Shown here: positions 13,325 through 25,127 of the stretch, one piece after another
Layout of the letters: every line of letters starts with the position of its first letter
How positions within the stretch are numbered: position 1 is the stretch's first letter
Source of the DNA: Paramarasmius palmivorus
Lineage: Eukaryota > Basidiomycota > Agaricomycetes > Agaricales > Marasmiaceae
NCBI GenBank assembly: GCA_037176845.1
Contig: JAYKXP010000187.1
Span: forward strand, 18,060 to 82,059
Reading direction: 5' to 3'
Length of the DNA stretch: 64,000 nt
Made by a program: the position numbers and the translations under genes
Notes under the pieces: generated by a model
Databases searched by the model: none
What the model was told of the DNA's origin: nothing
What the model saw: the letters and a program-made list of their open reading frames with translations, nothing else

Positions 13325-14435
13325 CAGCGCTTTCGGAAAACCTTGAGACCTGAGCATTTTTTTGATCGCCTGCATCAGTAAGTTTACATCATGCCCTTTT
13401 TCGGCACGCCAGCGACACGCAGGCAACCTTTTCGGCACGCTGGCCAAAGGTGGCAGGCTAGACCCACTTTACCTAAAGGTCGGCCAATTTTTTCGGTCCG
13501 AGGAGACCCTAGTAAAGGCCGAAAAGGTGCCAAAGGCGGCAGGCGGCAGGCTAGGTACCTCTCCCGAAAGGTTGCTTCGTCGTCAAACTGACCGCGGACC
13601 AAAAATCATTTCATATATATAGACTATGTATGTGATATACTAGGATTAGTATTACATAGGACACAAAATCAGAGGCATCTAAGTCAAAGAACCAAGAAGA
13701 AGCCAAGCAAGTGCGGGAATCGGCACTGGTATCAAGAAACGGGTATCAAATCTGCTGTTCCATTTTTCGGACGCTTTGGAGGCATACTATGTTAAAAAAT
13801 ACGTTAATCATACATCCTATGAATTCATAGAATAGTCATTGTATGTACATTTATTGTATCTCAAATGTCAAGTCATCGGCCTTTTCGACCTTTCGACCGT
13901 TGGCCTGCGAAAAGGTCGAAAAGGTCGGAAAGGCCGGAAAAGGCCCGAAGGCAAATTGTTAACTTACTGATGTGTAAAATAAATCAAATTAATTCCGGAT
14001 ATAGTAATTCTTCACGCCTGCCAGTCTTTTTGTGGTTCTCCCACTCGCAAAGTGCCTGTAATTCATGAGCCCTACATTGTTAAATATTAGAGTGTGTCAT
14101 GAGCAGAGTTTAGGATTAGGAACCAGTCTATGGGGCTTCAGGATATCCAACGGGGTGCTGATATGGAAGGCACTGGATAATAAATGAACACTCACCTTCC
14201 AGTCACTGTCCTGATAACTTTAACAACTGAAATAACCTGATATGACTTGACATGCCACTTTACCTGGTCCGAAGCATTAGAAACAACTAAAAGATACCAA
14301 AAGGCGGGACAAGACAGTTGCGTGTCTAAACGATTTCGGCGGCTAAGCCATGGTTTACTATATCTGGAATTTATTTAATTTATTTACAGGCCATCAAAAA
14401 AAGTGCGCGGGTCTCAAGGTTTTCCGAAAACGCTG
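13325..14435. mobile_element. Non-autonomous TIR DNA transposon, Tc1/mariner-like (TA duplication)
   Basis: The left end CAGCGCTTTCGGAAAACCTT (13,325) is matched by the inverted right end, which reads CAGCGTTTTCGGAAAACCTT on the other strand and ends at 14,435. Similarity continues through GAGACC and a poly-T plus GAT block, so the TIRs are about 45-50 bp with few mismatches. Both ends are bordered by TA (13,323-13,324 and 14,436-14,437), as in Tc1/mariner/pogo elements. The 1.1-kb interior has no transposase ORF. It is made of GC-rich sub-repeats (GGCACGC, AAAGGT, GGCAGGCTAG; 13,400-13,560) and a palindrome-rich patch of TTTCGACC/GGTCGAAA (13,870-13,950), separated by AT-rich sequence. Confidence 0.85.
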
Positions 14436-14437
14436 TA

Positions 14438-15189
14438 ACGATGAGCTTTGCTACGATGCTATCGAATCCTCGGTTTAGCGGCCCAAGGAACCACGATGAC
14501 CGCGGAAAACCCGGAACCGAGGAACATGCCCAATTTTACACCTTCGAAACTGTAGAGACGCACGCGGCCACCTGGCAGCTGCCATCTTTCTGATAGACCT
14601 AATCCTTCGACAACAACTTTTTCTCGAGTCCGAGGCATTGCCTATACCCCCAATAGTATCGGGGGAATGACCATAGAACATTCCACACCCAGATGAACCG
14701 GGAATCCCCAAACGTGAAGCGGAATGGGAAAATGGGATGGGAAGAGTCGGGTTACTGGTCAGGAGATAGACAGAGCATGAGTCGTTGATATTCTGGAACC
14801 AACTTGGGTATTGATGAGGTGGTGTGTTGGGTGCAGGACGAGGTTGAGCAACTATGTGTTTGACTGAAAGCCTTGAGCTAGAGCTCTGGAAGATACCGCT
14901 GTAGATGAATGTAAGTAAAACGCGCTGAAGGGGTGAGGAACGAGTACTTACCCCGGGCATTATATAGTAGGTAGAACCAGCAATCACACCTCCAAGTAAC
15001 TTCCACCGTGCCAACCTCTGCATCTGTGCTTATTGTCACCAAAACAACCAGCAAGAGGTTTTTCGCGAGTGACTTGGCTGGAAGGGCCGGCTGAAAAAGG
15101 AGCAGATCAGGTGTGTTTGTGTTGTGGACTGCGTTGGGGGACCAGCGGTCTGGGGCAGCCGTCAAATACAAAGGCAAGAAAGTCCCACA
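14438..15189. other. Intergenic, no supported gene; one minus-strand ORF
   Basis: A minus-strand ORF of 182 codons (14,475-15,023) is open but shows no recognisable domain, its arginine- and serine-rich composition looks like chance, and a GTAAGTACTC donor falls inside it. A weak plus-strand ORF lies at 15,033-15,224. I do not call a gene here. Confidence 0.35.
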
Positions 15190-15270
15190 CGTATGCTACA
15201 ATAGTCCCGCGCGCCTGTCCATAGATAGACCACCCGCGGGTACACATTCCTAATATATCCATAGTACACA
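15190..15270. repeat. Left arm of an imperfect inverted repeat bracketing the KDZ core
   Basis: The reverse complement contains TATGGATATATT, then GG...GTGTAC..., CGGG, and TATGGA at the same spacing as 35,215-35,262 on the plus strand. In the 38-nt part compared base by base, about 29 match, next to 8 exact bases. A GTGGGA.TTT block follows in both. The sequence between the arms is about 20 kb. Confidence 0.5.
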
Positions 15271-15839
15271 CACGTGGTATCCAGTTCACATGATTAATAC
15301 AATGTGTTACAACTTACCCAGGAGTGTGTTTATTCTTCCATTCGAGTTGCTCAACGATGATCCTCAGTATGGTGGTGCGTATGTTCCTCTTATCCGCTGC
15401 ATCCTTTTTTGCTGATATTCAGAAGGAATATTGACGGCTCCTGTCAGTGCGTTGGCAGATATAGTGCATCTATTCTGTGTATGAGAAGGAGTGTGACGGG
15501 GCGTTCGCACTAGTTGTCGCTGGGGGTTGTGCATTGTTTGTGAGTGGTGCTGGCATTCTGTCTTTGACCTACTGACGACGCTTTGGGCCATAACAGCTCA
15601 ATGTCAGCTCCAGGGACTGTCGCACCGTGTCCTCCGGATTTTAATGGATGCTGGAATGCTCGTACCTCGACACACAAGGACGAAGGAACTCCCCCACACA
15701 ACTCGAATGATCACTTTCCACTCCTTTCCACTCCTGCGCAGGCATTCATAATTCAGCCAACCCATGACACTCCATAGTGGTGCTTGGTACACTTTTTCCT
15801 TCCTAGATTCAACAGTCTCGGAATCCCCGTACTCCACTC
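15271..15839. other. Intergenic stretch leading into the tandem array
   Basis: Short ORFs only. From about 15,600 the sequence begins to show degenerate array-like elements (GGACTGTCGCACC, GGATGCTGGAATGCTCG). No gene is supported. Confidence 0.4.
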
Positions 15840-17900
15840 TACCGGTACGGTGATTCCATCGTCGAATCCAAGGTCTGCATGGGATCTTTACACTGTACCT
15901 ACCAGCAGTATTTGCAAATAATAACACCTGACAGTCTGTGGTGCGGGTGTACTGCCACCGCATAGGGCGCCCACACCATTCGCCTCCGAAATCCGACGTT
16001 CCTGGAACTATCGCACTTCACCGTGCAGGTATGGGGATTCCATTCTCCCAGGAGCTACCACCAGTGCTCACCAGTTCGACACCTGGCACTGTCCATGGTG
16101 TGCCTGCACTGGCCTGACGCAGTGCGTCGACTCCATTCCGCTTCGAAACTCGCAGTTCGCGGAATCTCCGCACTCCGAGGCGCTGGTATCGCGATTTCAT
16201 CACTGAAAAATCGCTCCGCGTGGCATCCTCTCACTGCAGCTACCACCACCAATACAACGCCTGACGGTATCCATGGTATGCCTGCTCTGGTCTACTGTAG
16301 TGTGTCAACACCATTCCTCTCCGAAACTTGATGTTCTCGGAATTCTCGCGCTTTACTGCACTGGTACGGGTATTCCATCGTCGAAGGAGCTACCACCAGT
16401 ATTCACCACTCCGACCCATGGCACTATCCATGGTGTGCATGCACTAGCCTGATGTGGTGCGTCAACTCCATTCCGGCTCGAAACTCGCTGTTCTCGGAAT
16501 CCCTGCACTCCAGGGCGCTGGTATGGCGATTCCATTACTCACAGAAAGGTCAGCCTGGGATCTGGCCAAATCAATACCTGACAGTGTCCAGGAGTGCCTG
16601 CACTGGCTTGCCGTAGTGTGCCGACACCGTTTACCCCCGACATTTGACTTCCTCGGTATGCTCGCACTGCACCCCGCCGGTGTGGTGATTCCATTTGTCG
16701 ATACAAAGGTCAGCATCTGATTCTCTTACTGCAACTACCACCATACTCACCAATCCAACACCTGACAGTGTCCAGGAGTGCCTGCACCGACTTGATGTAG
16801 TGCGCCGACACCGTTCCCGACCGAAACTCGAAGCCCCTGGAATCCTTGCCCCCTTGCCTATTGGTAATGGTATTCCACCGTTGGTCGGAATGACAATGAA
16901 GAAATGGCGAACGTCACAGGAGCTTGCTATACCGGTGGATGGTGCTGCTGTACTCTCTGTCCGTGGTACACTGACACCATTGCGCTTCGAATATCCCCAT
17001 TACCAGAATGCTCGTACCGTACGGCGTCGGTACTGGGATTCCACCATCGAACAAATGTTCTCACCGTGGGGTCCTCGCACTGTAACCACTACCAGTATTC
17101 GCAAATCCAATTTCCTCAAAGTCTACTTGGGGCAGCGACACTGCTTTCGCATGGTGCGCGGATACAGTTCCCCGGAAAAACGAATGTTCTTGGAATATTC
17201 ATACCCTCCACCATTGGGACTGATCCCACCGTCGTCATAATTGTTCACAGGTACAATTCCACCCCATAAAAGTCCACAGGGAAGGCCAATGGATTGGTGT
17301 CGTGGTGCCGTCATACATCCTTCCCATGGTTTGTCGACACCATTCCCTCCGAAACTCGACATCCGCGGAATCGTCGCACTCGGCGCTCTCGGTATGGCTA
17401 TTCCACCATCAATACAAGGATCTCAGCGTTGGATCCTTGCACTGCAACTACCACCAATACAACTCCGAACAGTGCTCATGGTGTCGATGTACTGCCTGGC
17501 TGTAGTGCGCTGACACCACTCCCTTCTGAAAGACGACCCTTTCGGAATTTTCGCACCCTGCGCTGCCGGTACTGGAGTTCCACCGTTGACAAAAACCAAT
17601 TCAATGGCGATCACTGTGCTACCGCCGGAACGTTTGCACCCTACACTCACTATCTCAATTCCGGAATATGTACACCGGTGTTGTGATACCACACCCGTAC
17701 GGTGCGCCGACACAGTCGTCCTTACAACCCACAGTTCGCGGAATGGTGGCACTGGTGCTGCAAATCTTCACTGCCTGTTGTAGGGTTGTGTAATTGCCTC
17801 CACGTGGTGCTACAGTTCTGCACCTTTCAATACCTAATGGCCCTGGAACGCCTGCATCCTCGCTCACTGGTACGATTATACAATCGTCGACAAGGTGCAT
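15840..17900. repeat. Degenerate tandem array (i), period about 160-185 bp
   Basis: The core GGTAYGGNGATTCCAYCGTCG recurs on the plus strand at 15,844, 16,028, 16,184 (degenerate), 16,363, 16,520, 16,678, 16,863, 17,029, 17,250 (degenerate), 17,391, 17,568, 17,677 and 17,870. Several units carry the accompanying blocks GTGCG(T/C)CRACACCATTCC, CCGAAACTCG, CTCGGAAT and CTACCACCA-(A/G)TA. Spacing is mostly 141-193 bp. The array lies immediately downstream of the KDZ stop codon (17,964). No continuous ORF spans it. Confidence 0.8.
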
Positions 17901-17963
17901 TCATTTTACTCATACCCCACTTCATTTGTGCTAAGATTATGACATAACAGTATTTGAAAATTG

Positions 17964-20900
17964 CTATGAAGGTGTACACATTGCCAGTATCCGGAGACGA
18001 TTCCATATCGACACAAAAACCTTTGTGAACAGGATAGCTCGGTTCTGTCGCATGTAACTGACTGCTTTCCGAATACGTCCTATCCCACTATTCCCACACT
18101 CTGCAGCACTCGAGTTAAGCTTGGACAGCTTGGCATTTGTCTCCGTGTATGTGGATAAAAGTGTCGCCGAAGAGCACTTTGTATGTCCTTTTGCATGAAA
18201 GCCATCGACAAGGAATTGTGTGCCGCTGAAGAACTCGGGCTCCCGTGTCATGCAGTATGGACCCAGAGCGCATGCAAAGTCGTAAATTACTCTTTTCGGG
18301 GCCTTTGGCCAGCGGGTGATCATGGCTGAAAAGACGTCATTTCGTCCTTCCCCCCGTGGTATGCAATGGAAACCGTAACAGATGCTATGTGTACACCATG
18401 CGCACATGAGCCCCCCTGTCAATCGGCGCTCGCCATATGTCGAGTAATATTTTGCACACTTGCCTCGGTCGCCACTCTTCTCGTTTCGATCGGGGTCACG
18501 GTCTCCGGTCAGCCTAGGATACTTTGGACGATGACGAATCTGCGGTAGCCCATAGCAACATCCGGTCTAGGAACTCTCAGTAACACTCTAACTGTTGAAT
18601 CACTATCACCCACCCTTTGCCAATCGCCAACCTCGCTGTGTTCAAGGAGTGGCAGTGGGGGTATGGATCCCTTCTTCAGATCACTAAGAACCTCCTCTAC
18701 CCGATTGATCATCCAGGAACACACTGCCATCATGGTACTTGTGTATCCTTGAAAAACACGCATTTCTGCCTCCAGGACCATGAGGACAGCAGGCACTTCC
18801 ACCAAGCATGAGGCATTGTAAACTGTTGGGCAGGCTACGAGCGCCTTCATCAATGCTACTGCCTGCTCGTTGACCATTTGCACAGCCGATTCCTCCCCCG
18901 CCAGCTATCATCCCTCACTATCAGTCGACCAGCCATATGAACATGATACAACCACTCACCTGTTCAAACAAGCAAAGGTAGCGTTGCCTCAAGTCCACGT
19001 CGTGTTTTCGGTTCTCATCTGGGGAAAAGAATACATGTTTGAATAGATTACCCAGTGGCAGAGCTTCGCGAGTCAAATCGGCGACGAGTAAGCCGAGGTC
19101 TTCACCTCCCACACTCGTTATTGAACCTCGCCTCGACTTGTTCTGTCGCACCCAATCAGCCAGTCGACTTCGGACGGTCTTACCCCTTGCAGTTGCCGGT
19201 AGCCATTGAGGCTTCACAGGGTACCTTCGATCTCGAACTGGCGCATCATCGTGCTCGTGGGTCGGCGGACATAATCCATCATTCAAATGCTTTTTGTTGA
19301 AGCCCGAAGTGACACCGTCAAAAATCATATTCTCCGGCTCAGTACCGCACTGTGGACAAACCATATCCTTGGCCAGATCCTGAATCGAAGCATATGCAAA
19401 CCATGCCTCTCGCAGCAAGTCCTCTCCAACAAACTTCGAACCTCGGCTCTCGTAAACGGCAGCCATTGCCTCGGTGAACGCGGTGAACGGAGTCACGCTC
19501 CTCGTGAAGCGATTCGTGTATTCATCCAACAGCTCATGCGTGAATAGCGCAGAGTTGTTGTAATTGAACAGTCCCAGTGATCGAGGATCAGGTCCAACTA
19601 AGCAATGTCGACGAGGTGGGCAAACTGAACAATGCTGTACCTCTATCGAACGAGAGACAGATCCAACCAGACCATATACGGTGCATTCTCGTACAAACTT
19701 TCCGAGGTTTGGGTTATACTCCACATGCGCCTTGCATGCCGACCGTCCTTGTCCTGCCAATAACTGTATAAGCGCGGGGATCTCGGTATTGGGATTTGTA
19801 CGGATGTAATGGACGGTATCAGATGGCAGCTGTGCCCATTTCGGAGGCATAATAGGAAGGTACGAAACTGAGCGCTCTTCATGCTGCCCTCCACTTAAAT
19901 CATCCACTAGGCACTTGGAATCAGTAGCAGTCACCAACCATTTTTGGGATATTCCTTACACATATATCCTTCAGCCCCTTGTGTATCTCCAACATCTCCG
20001 TCATCCCATTCTTGCTCAGCCTCCTCTGAAATACGCAGCACTTCCCGGAGAAATGCCCGTGCAAATCCTATGTGTTCACATCGTGATCGGTCTCGAGCAC
20101 ATCTCCAAGTGCCCTGTCCATTGTCCAGCCCCTCGTAGGTGACTATGGCGCGCCCCTTCAGTCCTCCACCGTGGCTCTGAACCGAAAAACGATTCAACCA
20201 GACATCTTCGTCACCCGTCATTTGCCTCCAAAACATTACCGTCTTGCCCTCTGATGTGGTGATCAGCAATTTACATGACTCGCAACACCACAGAGAAACT
20301 CACCTCGAAACCATAAATCTTCGTCCCTTCGGAATCTCTCATCTCTGAACTCCACATAGAATAGCCGATGCACACACAGCTCATTCTTATCGCCGTCAGG
20401 GCACAGACACGTCAATTCCAACTTGGATCCCACATTCCTTGATTCCAGGTGGTAGAAATGTTTCTGTGAAGGTTTGATCTCAGTACCCATGTGGAACTCC
20501 GGCATTCTATCACCCACCGTTGGTTCTCGTTGTCTAGCATTCCACCCCTGGACCACATAAATGTACCGCGCAATGCGGATGAACTTAAGGGATCCTGATT
20601 CCACCAGTAAGACATAGTCTTCAAAGGAGGCATCCGCGTCTTCAGACGCAACAAACGAGGCACGCTCGTCGCTAACACCAATCTCTATTCCTGCACTCTC
20701 CCCGCCAACCTCCGGTTCCCAGTTATCCCATTGCTCTTCTACCCTTGCACTGTTGTCATTCATTGACACGTCTGCATCCTCTGTCTCTCCTCGCCTCCAT
20801 TCGGCCACCACCTTGGAAGAGACCGCAACTTTGCGGCCTCGTCGTTGTCTGAGACGGCCTCTGTATGGCTTTTGCGGACTCGGCGTCTTGCGGATGTTGG

Positions 20901-21009
20901 TGAGGAGGGAGTGGCGTTCGCCAGGGTATGATATTTCTCCCTTCAGGTCTTCTCGACCGCCGGGATACGACCGCGGAGGTGTCTGCTGTCTTTTCAGGTG
21001 TGGGTACAT
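17964..21009 (-). CDS. KDZ-superfamily DNA transposase with SWIM and CxC zinc motifs, apparently intact (940 aa)
   Basis: Exons (minus): 21009-20304, 20250-19962, 19893-18960, 18904-18614, 18566-17964; introns are GT-AG and every phase closes. KDZ (Kyakuja-Dileera-Zisupton) transposases are RNase H-fold DDE enzymes that cut and paste their own element. Seen: a basic, disordered N-terminus (1-130); SWIM-like CxC-x8-CxH (C201, C203, C212, H214); a second zinc motif C286..C293.H295; the CxC region (C402, C420, C423) followed by CPPRRH; CPQCG (511-515) just before the presumed catalytic D524 (IFDGVT); D836 in IYDFAC; D861-H864-H868-C871; E896 in NSSAAEC. Exon 5 opens with CYGLPQIRHRPKYP, typical of the family. 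Start chosen as the first Met of the open frame. The exon 2/3 junction uses a GTGTAA donor and is the least certain. Gene A starts 69 bp away on the other strand. Confidence 0.9.
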
Positions 21010-21078
21010 CTTCGTGTTGGACTATTTGGCACAAATCCGTTGCTAAATTTTGTGACATGTGTGACATATCTCTCTTGA
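21010..21078. promoter_or_regulatory. Short divergent intergenic region between the KDZ transposase and gene A
   Basis: Only 69 bp separate the two start codons. This implies a shared bidirectional promoter or overlapping 5' leaders. No clear TATA box was seen. The placement follows from the two start choices. Confidence 0.4.
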
Positions 21079-22589
21079 ATGGCACCTTGCACCTCCCCCC
21101 GCCGCTCACCTCGCAAAGCAACCAGTCTATCAATTGCTCCCAAAGCCCGACATTGTAACCGCTGCCCTGACAAACCTCTTCTACGAGAATGCAGCATCCA
21201 CAGTGCCAAAGCAAAGAAAGCGGTGAGTATGATTTTACATTCACCACTCATCCTCGACGCTGACCTGTGCATTGGCATATCTCAGGCTCGTTCCTCAAAT
21301 CAAGCTCCTACCCCCATTTTTATGTCAGAGGTAGAGTAACATCCCTAGCTCGAATGTTCCCGCTTACTGACAGCAGGCATCAGAATCAGCCAGCAACAAA
21401 CACTTCTAAAGACAACAGAGACTCTACGGTGCGTGTCTATTGTATACTCATAGCTACTTTTGTCGTCGATACAATGCTTCCTTGTCCTAGTACCGGGACA
21501 AGAAAAGCTCATGACTTCGCATTTTTTTCTTCAATACCCTGGTCTCACCGAGTGCTAAATCGCTGACTAATCAACCAAGGACTTTGTACTGGATCCTCGT
21601 CTTGTTGAAGAGGACCGTCTCCGAGATGCTGCTCGTCAAGCATCTGCATCTGAAGACCTGTTAAGGAATGCTGCTCGCCAATCATCCCCCGAGGTACGTG
21701 AATCCTCATACTCCGCATGTCGTTTACTGATGGTGATAACAGGGAGCAGCTGAAGGCCAGATACAGAACCACATTCCATCACAGCTATTCCCGCCTAGTT
21801 CTCCCTTGCATGATCCTACGAGCGACCAGACCCTTATCAATTTTGAAGGCGACCCAGTGCATGGCACACCACTCCGTTTTGTCAATAGCAACCCATCCGG
21901 CCTTTCAACACCTTCACGAGCCTCTTCTGTCACGGTTGCCTCTCAGAGTCAAAAGAAAAAGCGAATTCGTGTCAGTGGCAAGACACAACCTTTTGGGCGA
22001 GTCAAGGGTGCTATGCGCGGTGAACTGGAATGGAGTATGTTTTCTTCCTTGCTACGTTTGACGTCGAACTAATCTTTATGCCAGATATACCACGCCGCCG
22101 TGAACGGGAACAGTACGAGTCATCACGAGAATTACGCACCAAGTGCTTCAACGTTCGAATTGAACGGATAGTTCAACGAGTAAGTAATCAAGGCATGGTG
22201 CTCGGGTGGTTTGCTAATTTACCGCAATACAGTGCGAAGAAGTTGCAAGAGCCACGGGATGTTGGCTTTATTTCTCTGCACAACATCGCTTCTCCGACCA
22301 TGGGTTCGTGCACTATGCATCTGATAGACTCCTATCTGATGGCGGGGACTTAATCAACGAAGTCCACACACTCCATTCCAACATGTACGATGCCCTGCAA
22401 AAGGCAACGATTCGCGACGTCGCGCAAGCCGAGATGGATGCAGCCAGGGCTCGAGAAGGTGAACAGGCTGCCCTCAAAGATGTCGCAGCACTCCAGGATA
22501 CTGTAGCCAATAAAGACGTTGTCATTGAGAAACTCCGTGCCGTAGTTCTCGCCAATGGTCTCGATCTTGATTCGCTTTCAGATATGTAA
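21079..22589 (+). CDS. Gene A: unknown protein with N-terminal Cys motif and C-terminal coiled coil (363 aa)
   Basis: Exons: 21079-21222, 21286-21330, 21384-21428, 21580-21693, 21743-22034, 22085-22179, 22233-22589. All seven join in phase through GT-AG introns of 50-151 bp, which strongly supports a real gene. The N-terminus is basic with a possible zinc motif (HCNRCPDKPLLREC, about residues 26-39). The middle is polar and low in structure, with a lysine-rich KKKKRIR patch. The C-terminal 119 codons contain a compact block (TGCWLYFSAQHRFSDHG) and a long heptad-like helix rich in Ala, Glu and Asp. I do not recognise the family. It is divergent to the KDZ transposase and could be an accessory gene of that element, which is inference. 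Confidence 0.8.
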
Positions 22590-22649
22590 AATTACTAGTC
22601 TACTACAATAATAAAAGCCCTTGCTCTACACTGTCAGCACAATTCCAAC

Positions 22650-23218
22650 CTACTTGAACTTGTTCATCTGACGAGCGATAACACCGGCCAAAAACTTCAG
22701 TAGCAGGTGAAAATCTGCATGACTCGAGGTTGCATGGGCTTCACTCGCAACACATGCTGTTCGGAGGTGAGGTTGGGGGTTTGGTTCAGGTGATGGTTCA
22801 GGTGATGGTTCAGGTGATACCCTACATTCTGTACAAGGAGAAGTGGTTCTGCTGGTTGGTGTCGATCTAGAGCCAGTCGTTATCATGAATCCCAGTTCAG
22901 CAATTATATACTCACTGCGGCACCAGACTTCGATGTCGGTGTCGAGGGGGACACGCATTACTATCGTCTGTTTCTCTGCACAATCTCGAAGGTGGTGTTC
23001 CCTTCGCGCTCTGGATGCGCCTTGTAGATCCCGCTCGCAGTTTCTCTGACAACCGTTTTCGACGCATCCGTTCTCGCCCCGATTTGCGACACTCCTCAGC
23101 ATTTCTTGTAGAACTCAGCCAGAGATATCAGAGAAACTATACAGAAGGCTCACCTTTTGCGGTAATTTGCAGCCGATACTCTGTTTGAGGCACGGCGTTT
23201 TTCCAGACTGCGAACCAT
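22650..23218 (-). CDS. Gene B: small protein with basic N-terminal motif (141 aa)
   Basis: Exons (minus): 23218-23154, 23104-22916, 22821-22650; phases close across GT-AG introns. The N-terminal half is very basic (MVRSLEKRRASNRVSAANYR followed by further Arg/Lys pairs to about residue 45) and resembles the start of gene C at 23,616-24,461. A short SPEP tandem repeat follows, encoded by three copies of a 12-bp GGTTCAGGTGAT unit (on the plus strand at about 22,780-22,820). The basic part resembles a bZIP-type basic region in composition, but no leucine zipper is seen. Convergent with gene A, 60 bp between stop codons. Confidence 0.7.
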
Positions 23219-23615
23219 TTCGAAGTGGAGGATGTTTTGTGACGTAGCCAGCGGCTAAGCGATACAGCCCTTTGCCAAATAAAGCCAAGCAATGCCCTTC
23301 CTCCTTCCGTCGTCGTAGGACCTGCTTCCGCCCTGATGGGAGCTCACCTAGGCTGCAGAAATGCTTTCAAACACAGCAACAATCTCTGCCAGGTCTTTTT
23401 TCGCTTGATTCACTCCATTCTAATTTACTGACAACCTCACTCACAGCATTCAAAAGGATTTCGATTTGGTCTGGATTGGGAGGATGCCACGCAGGATGAG
23501 AAGACGTGCCAACACACCCTATGGAACATTCACCACATCCATTCTATTGCCAATGTACTACCTACAGTTCCATATACATAACAATGGCCACCAGTTTCTA
23601 CCTTTCGGCCTAATT
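23219..23615. other. Intergenic between genes B and C
   Basis: No ORF with supporting splice structure. It contains the upstream region of gene B and the 3' end of gene C. Confidence 0.4.
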
Positions 23616-24461
23616 TTACCCACTATACGTCCATGCTGCAGCTCCTGTGATACCGTCCACCGCCGCACGCCAGAGCTGCTGTTGGCACTTAAGATTTCCT
23701 TCATTGTACTGCTCCTTCAGGGTTCCATCGAAGGCCGCATTCTCCAAACTTTCCAGAGCGTCACTGATACGCATTAAACGCATATGTATCTTTGATGCTT
23801 CCTGATATGGTGGTGAGACACCCTGCTCCCTTGATATGAGCTCCGTGTAACGCTCAGCATCCTCATACAAGCGTTTAAACACCCGAGTTGGCTCTGCCGC
23901 AGGAGAGAGTGTTCTCAGAACGGAATCTTCTCCACCACACCAGTCCAAAAGCTTTTGTAGAATGCCGTCGAAGTATTGGGAAACTTTGGGACACCGCAGA
24001 AAAGCGACCATCTCATTTTCTATGCGCCGGATGTGCCAGATGGGATCGCTTTCTTTCAGTCAATAAACATGCCTCAGTGAAAGATGATGACAACGTACTG
24101 GGCTTGGTGGTGGACAGCTGCCTGTCGTAGATTCCTACGGTGCATCTCCTCTTGATGACGCTCACGAGCCTCCTTCAGAGCCTTTCTCTGCTCCTGTCTA
24201 AACCAAGACCATTTAGCCAAGTCATTGACACCACAGCTCAGATATATAAACGAACTCTTTGGCGTGGTGCTCTGCTGCCTGGCGCTTTCTTGCGGCTTTC
24301 CGTCGAGCTAGGATCTGTTCCCGCTGCCTGTAAGAGATGTGAGACCACCGGTAAAATTAACTTCATCTTGGAAAACTGTACCTGTCATAGTATTGCTTGG
24401 ACTTTCGACAGATGGCCTGGCGCCGTGCCTCTGCGTTGGAATATACTTTACGGCGTGGCAT
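23616..24461 (-). CDS. Gene C: basic N-terminal motif plus helical C-terminal region (227 aa)
   Basis: Exons (minus): 24461-24382, 24327-24256, 24197-24099, 24048-23616; all phases close. The first 85 residues are a strongly basic helical segment (starts MPRRKVYSN; CRKSKQYYDRQREQILARR) sharing a pattern of Ser/Lys, Tyr-Tyr and Arg-Arg with gene B. It continues as a Glu/Arg/His-rich coiled coil (EARERHQEEMHRRN). From about residue 85 a more globular helical block begins (DPIWHIRRIENEMVAFLRCP) and ends with an Ala-rich tail. The family is not recognised. The basic start suggests nucleic-acid binding, which is inference. Same strand as gene B, 398 bp upstream of it. Confidence 0.75.
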
Positions 24462-25127
24462 GTGAAGGTGAAAGAGAAGCGCCCACAACCTGCAGACAGA
24501 CGCGCGCTGGTTCAAAGTTGCGAGGTCTCCACACAGATCCTCTCATTAAAGTCGATATTCAGCGACATGAGAGGTGCTGAAACTATGCCAAAGAATGATA
24601 GGTAGTGGTTAGTATCATTTACCTAGCCTGTCAGTACACCCTTTTCGGTGAGGACTCATAAAGATGCACAGCTCTGCCCTTGAGTGTATGTATGTACTCG
24701 ATTGCATAGACCGCCTTACAATCGATGGTCTCACCGTTTCAAAATCCATAATTTTTTTTTGTAAGGTCTTTGTCAATGGCCATATGAAGACAGGCTATTC
24801 AGTTACGTCGAATTCTCGCATGAAAATATTCAAGAATTTTTTTTTTCGTGCCGCCACTTAGTCACGACAACCCTCTGCGGCCATCCAGGGCTCATATTTG
24901 CCCACAATAGTACTAACATGATATTTAGTAGCGTAGAACAACACTATCTTGACATGGATCTCAGTGGACAGCCCCGGGAAAGCGTGAAAGCACAGGCATT
25001 GGATTCCAAAGTGCAGTAGTGATAACAGTGTGACACGACAGTGTTGTTGACTATTAGAGCAGTAGCTAGATACATAACGATCCATATGTATTGAGAACCA
25101 GTCTGTGGTAGAGTCGACAGCGTGCAT
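24462..25127. other. Intergenic between genes C and D
   Basis: AT-rich with two T-runs (about 24,750 and 24,840). Short ORFs only. It holds the 5' region of gene C and the 3' region of gene D. Confidence 0.45.

Noticed and set aside
15600..17900. CRISPR array
   Set aside because: Units of about 170 bp are degenerate throughout, with no short identical repeat and unique spacers, and the genome is eukaryotic.
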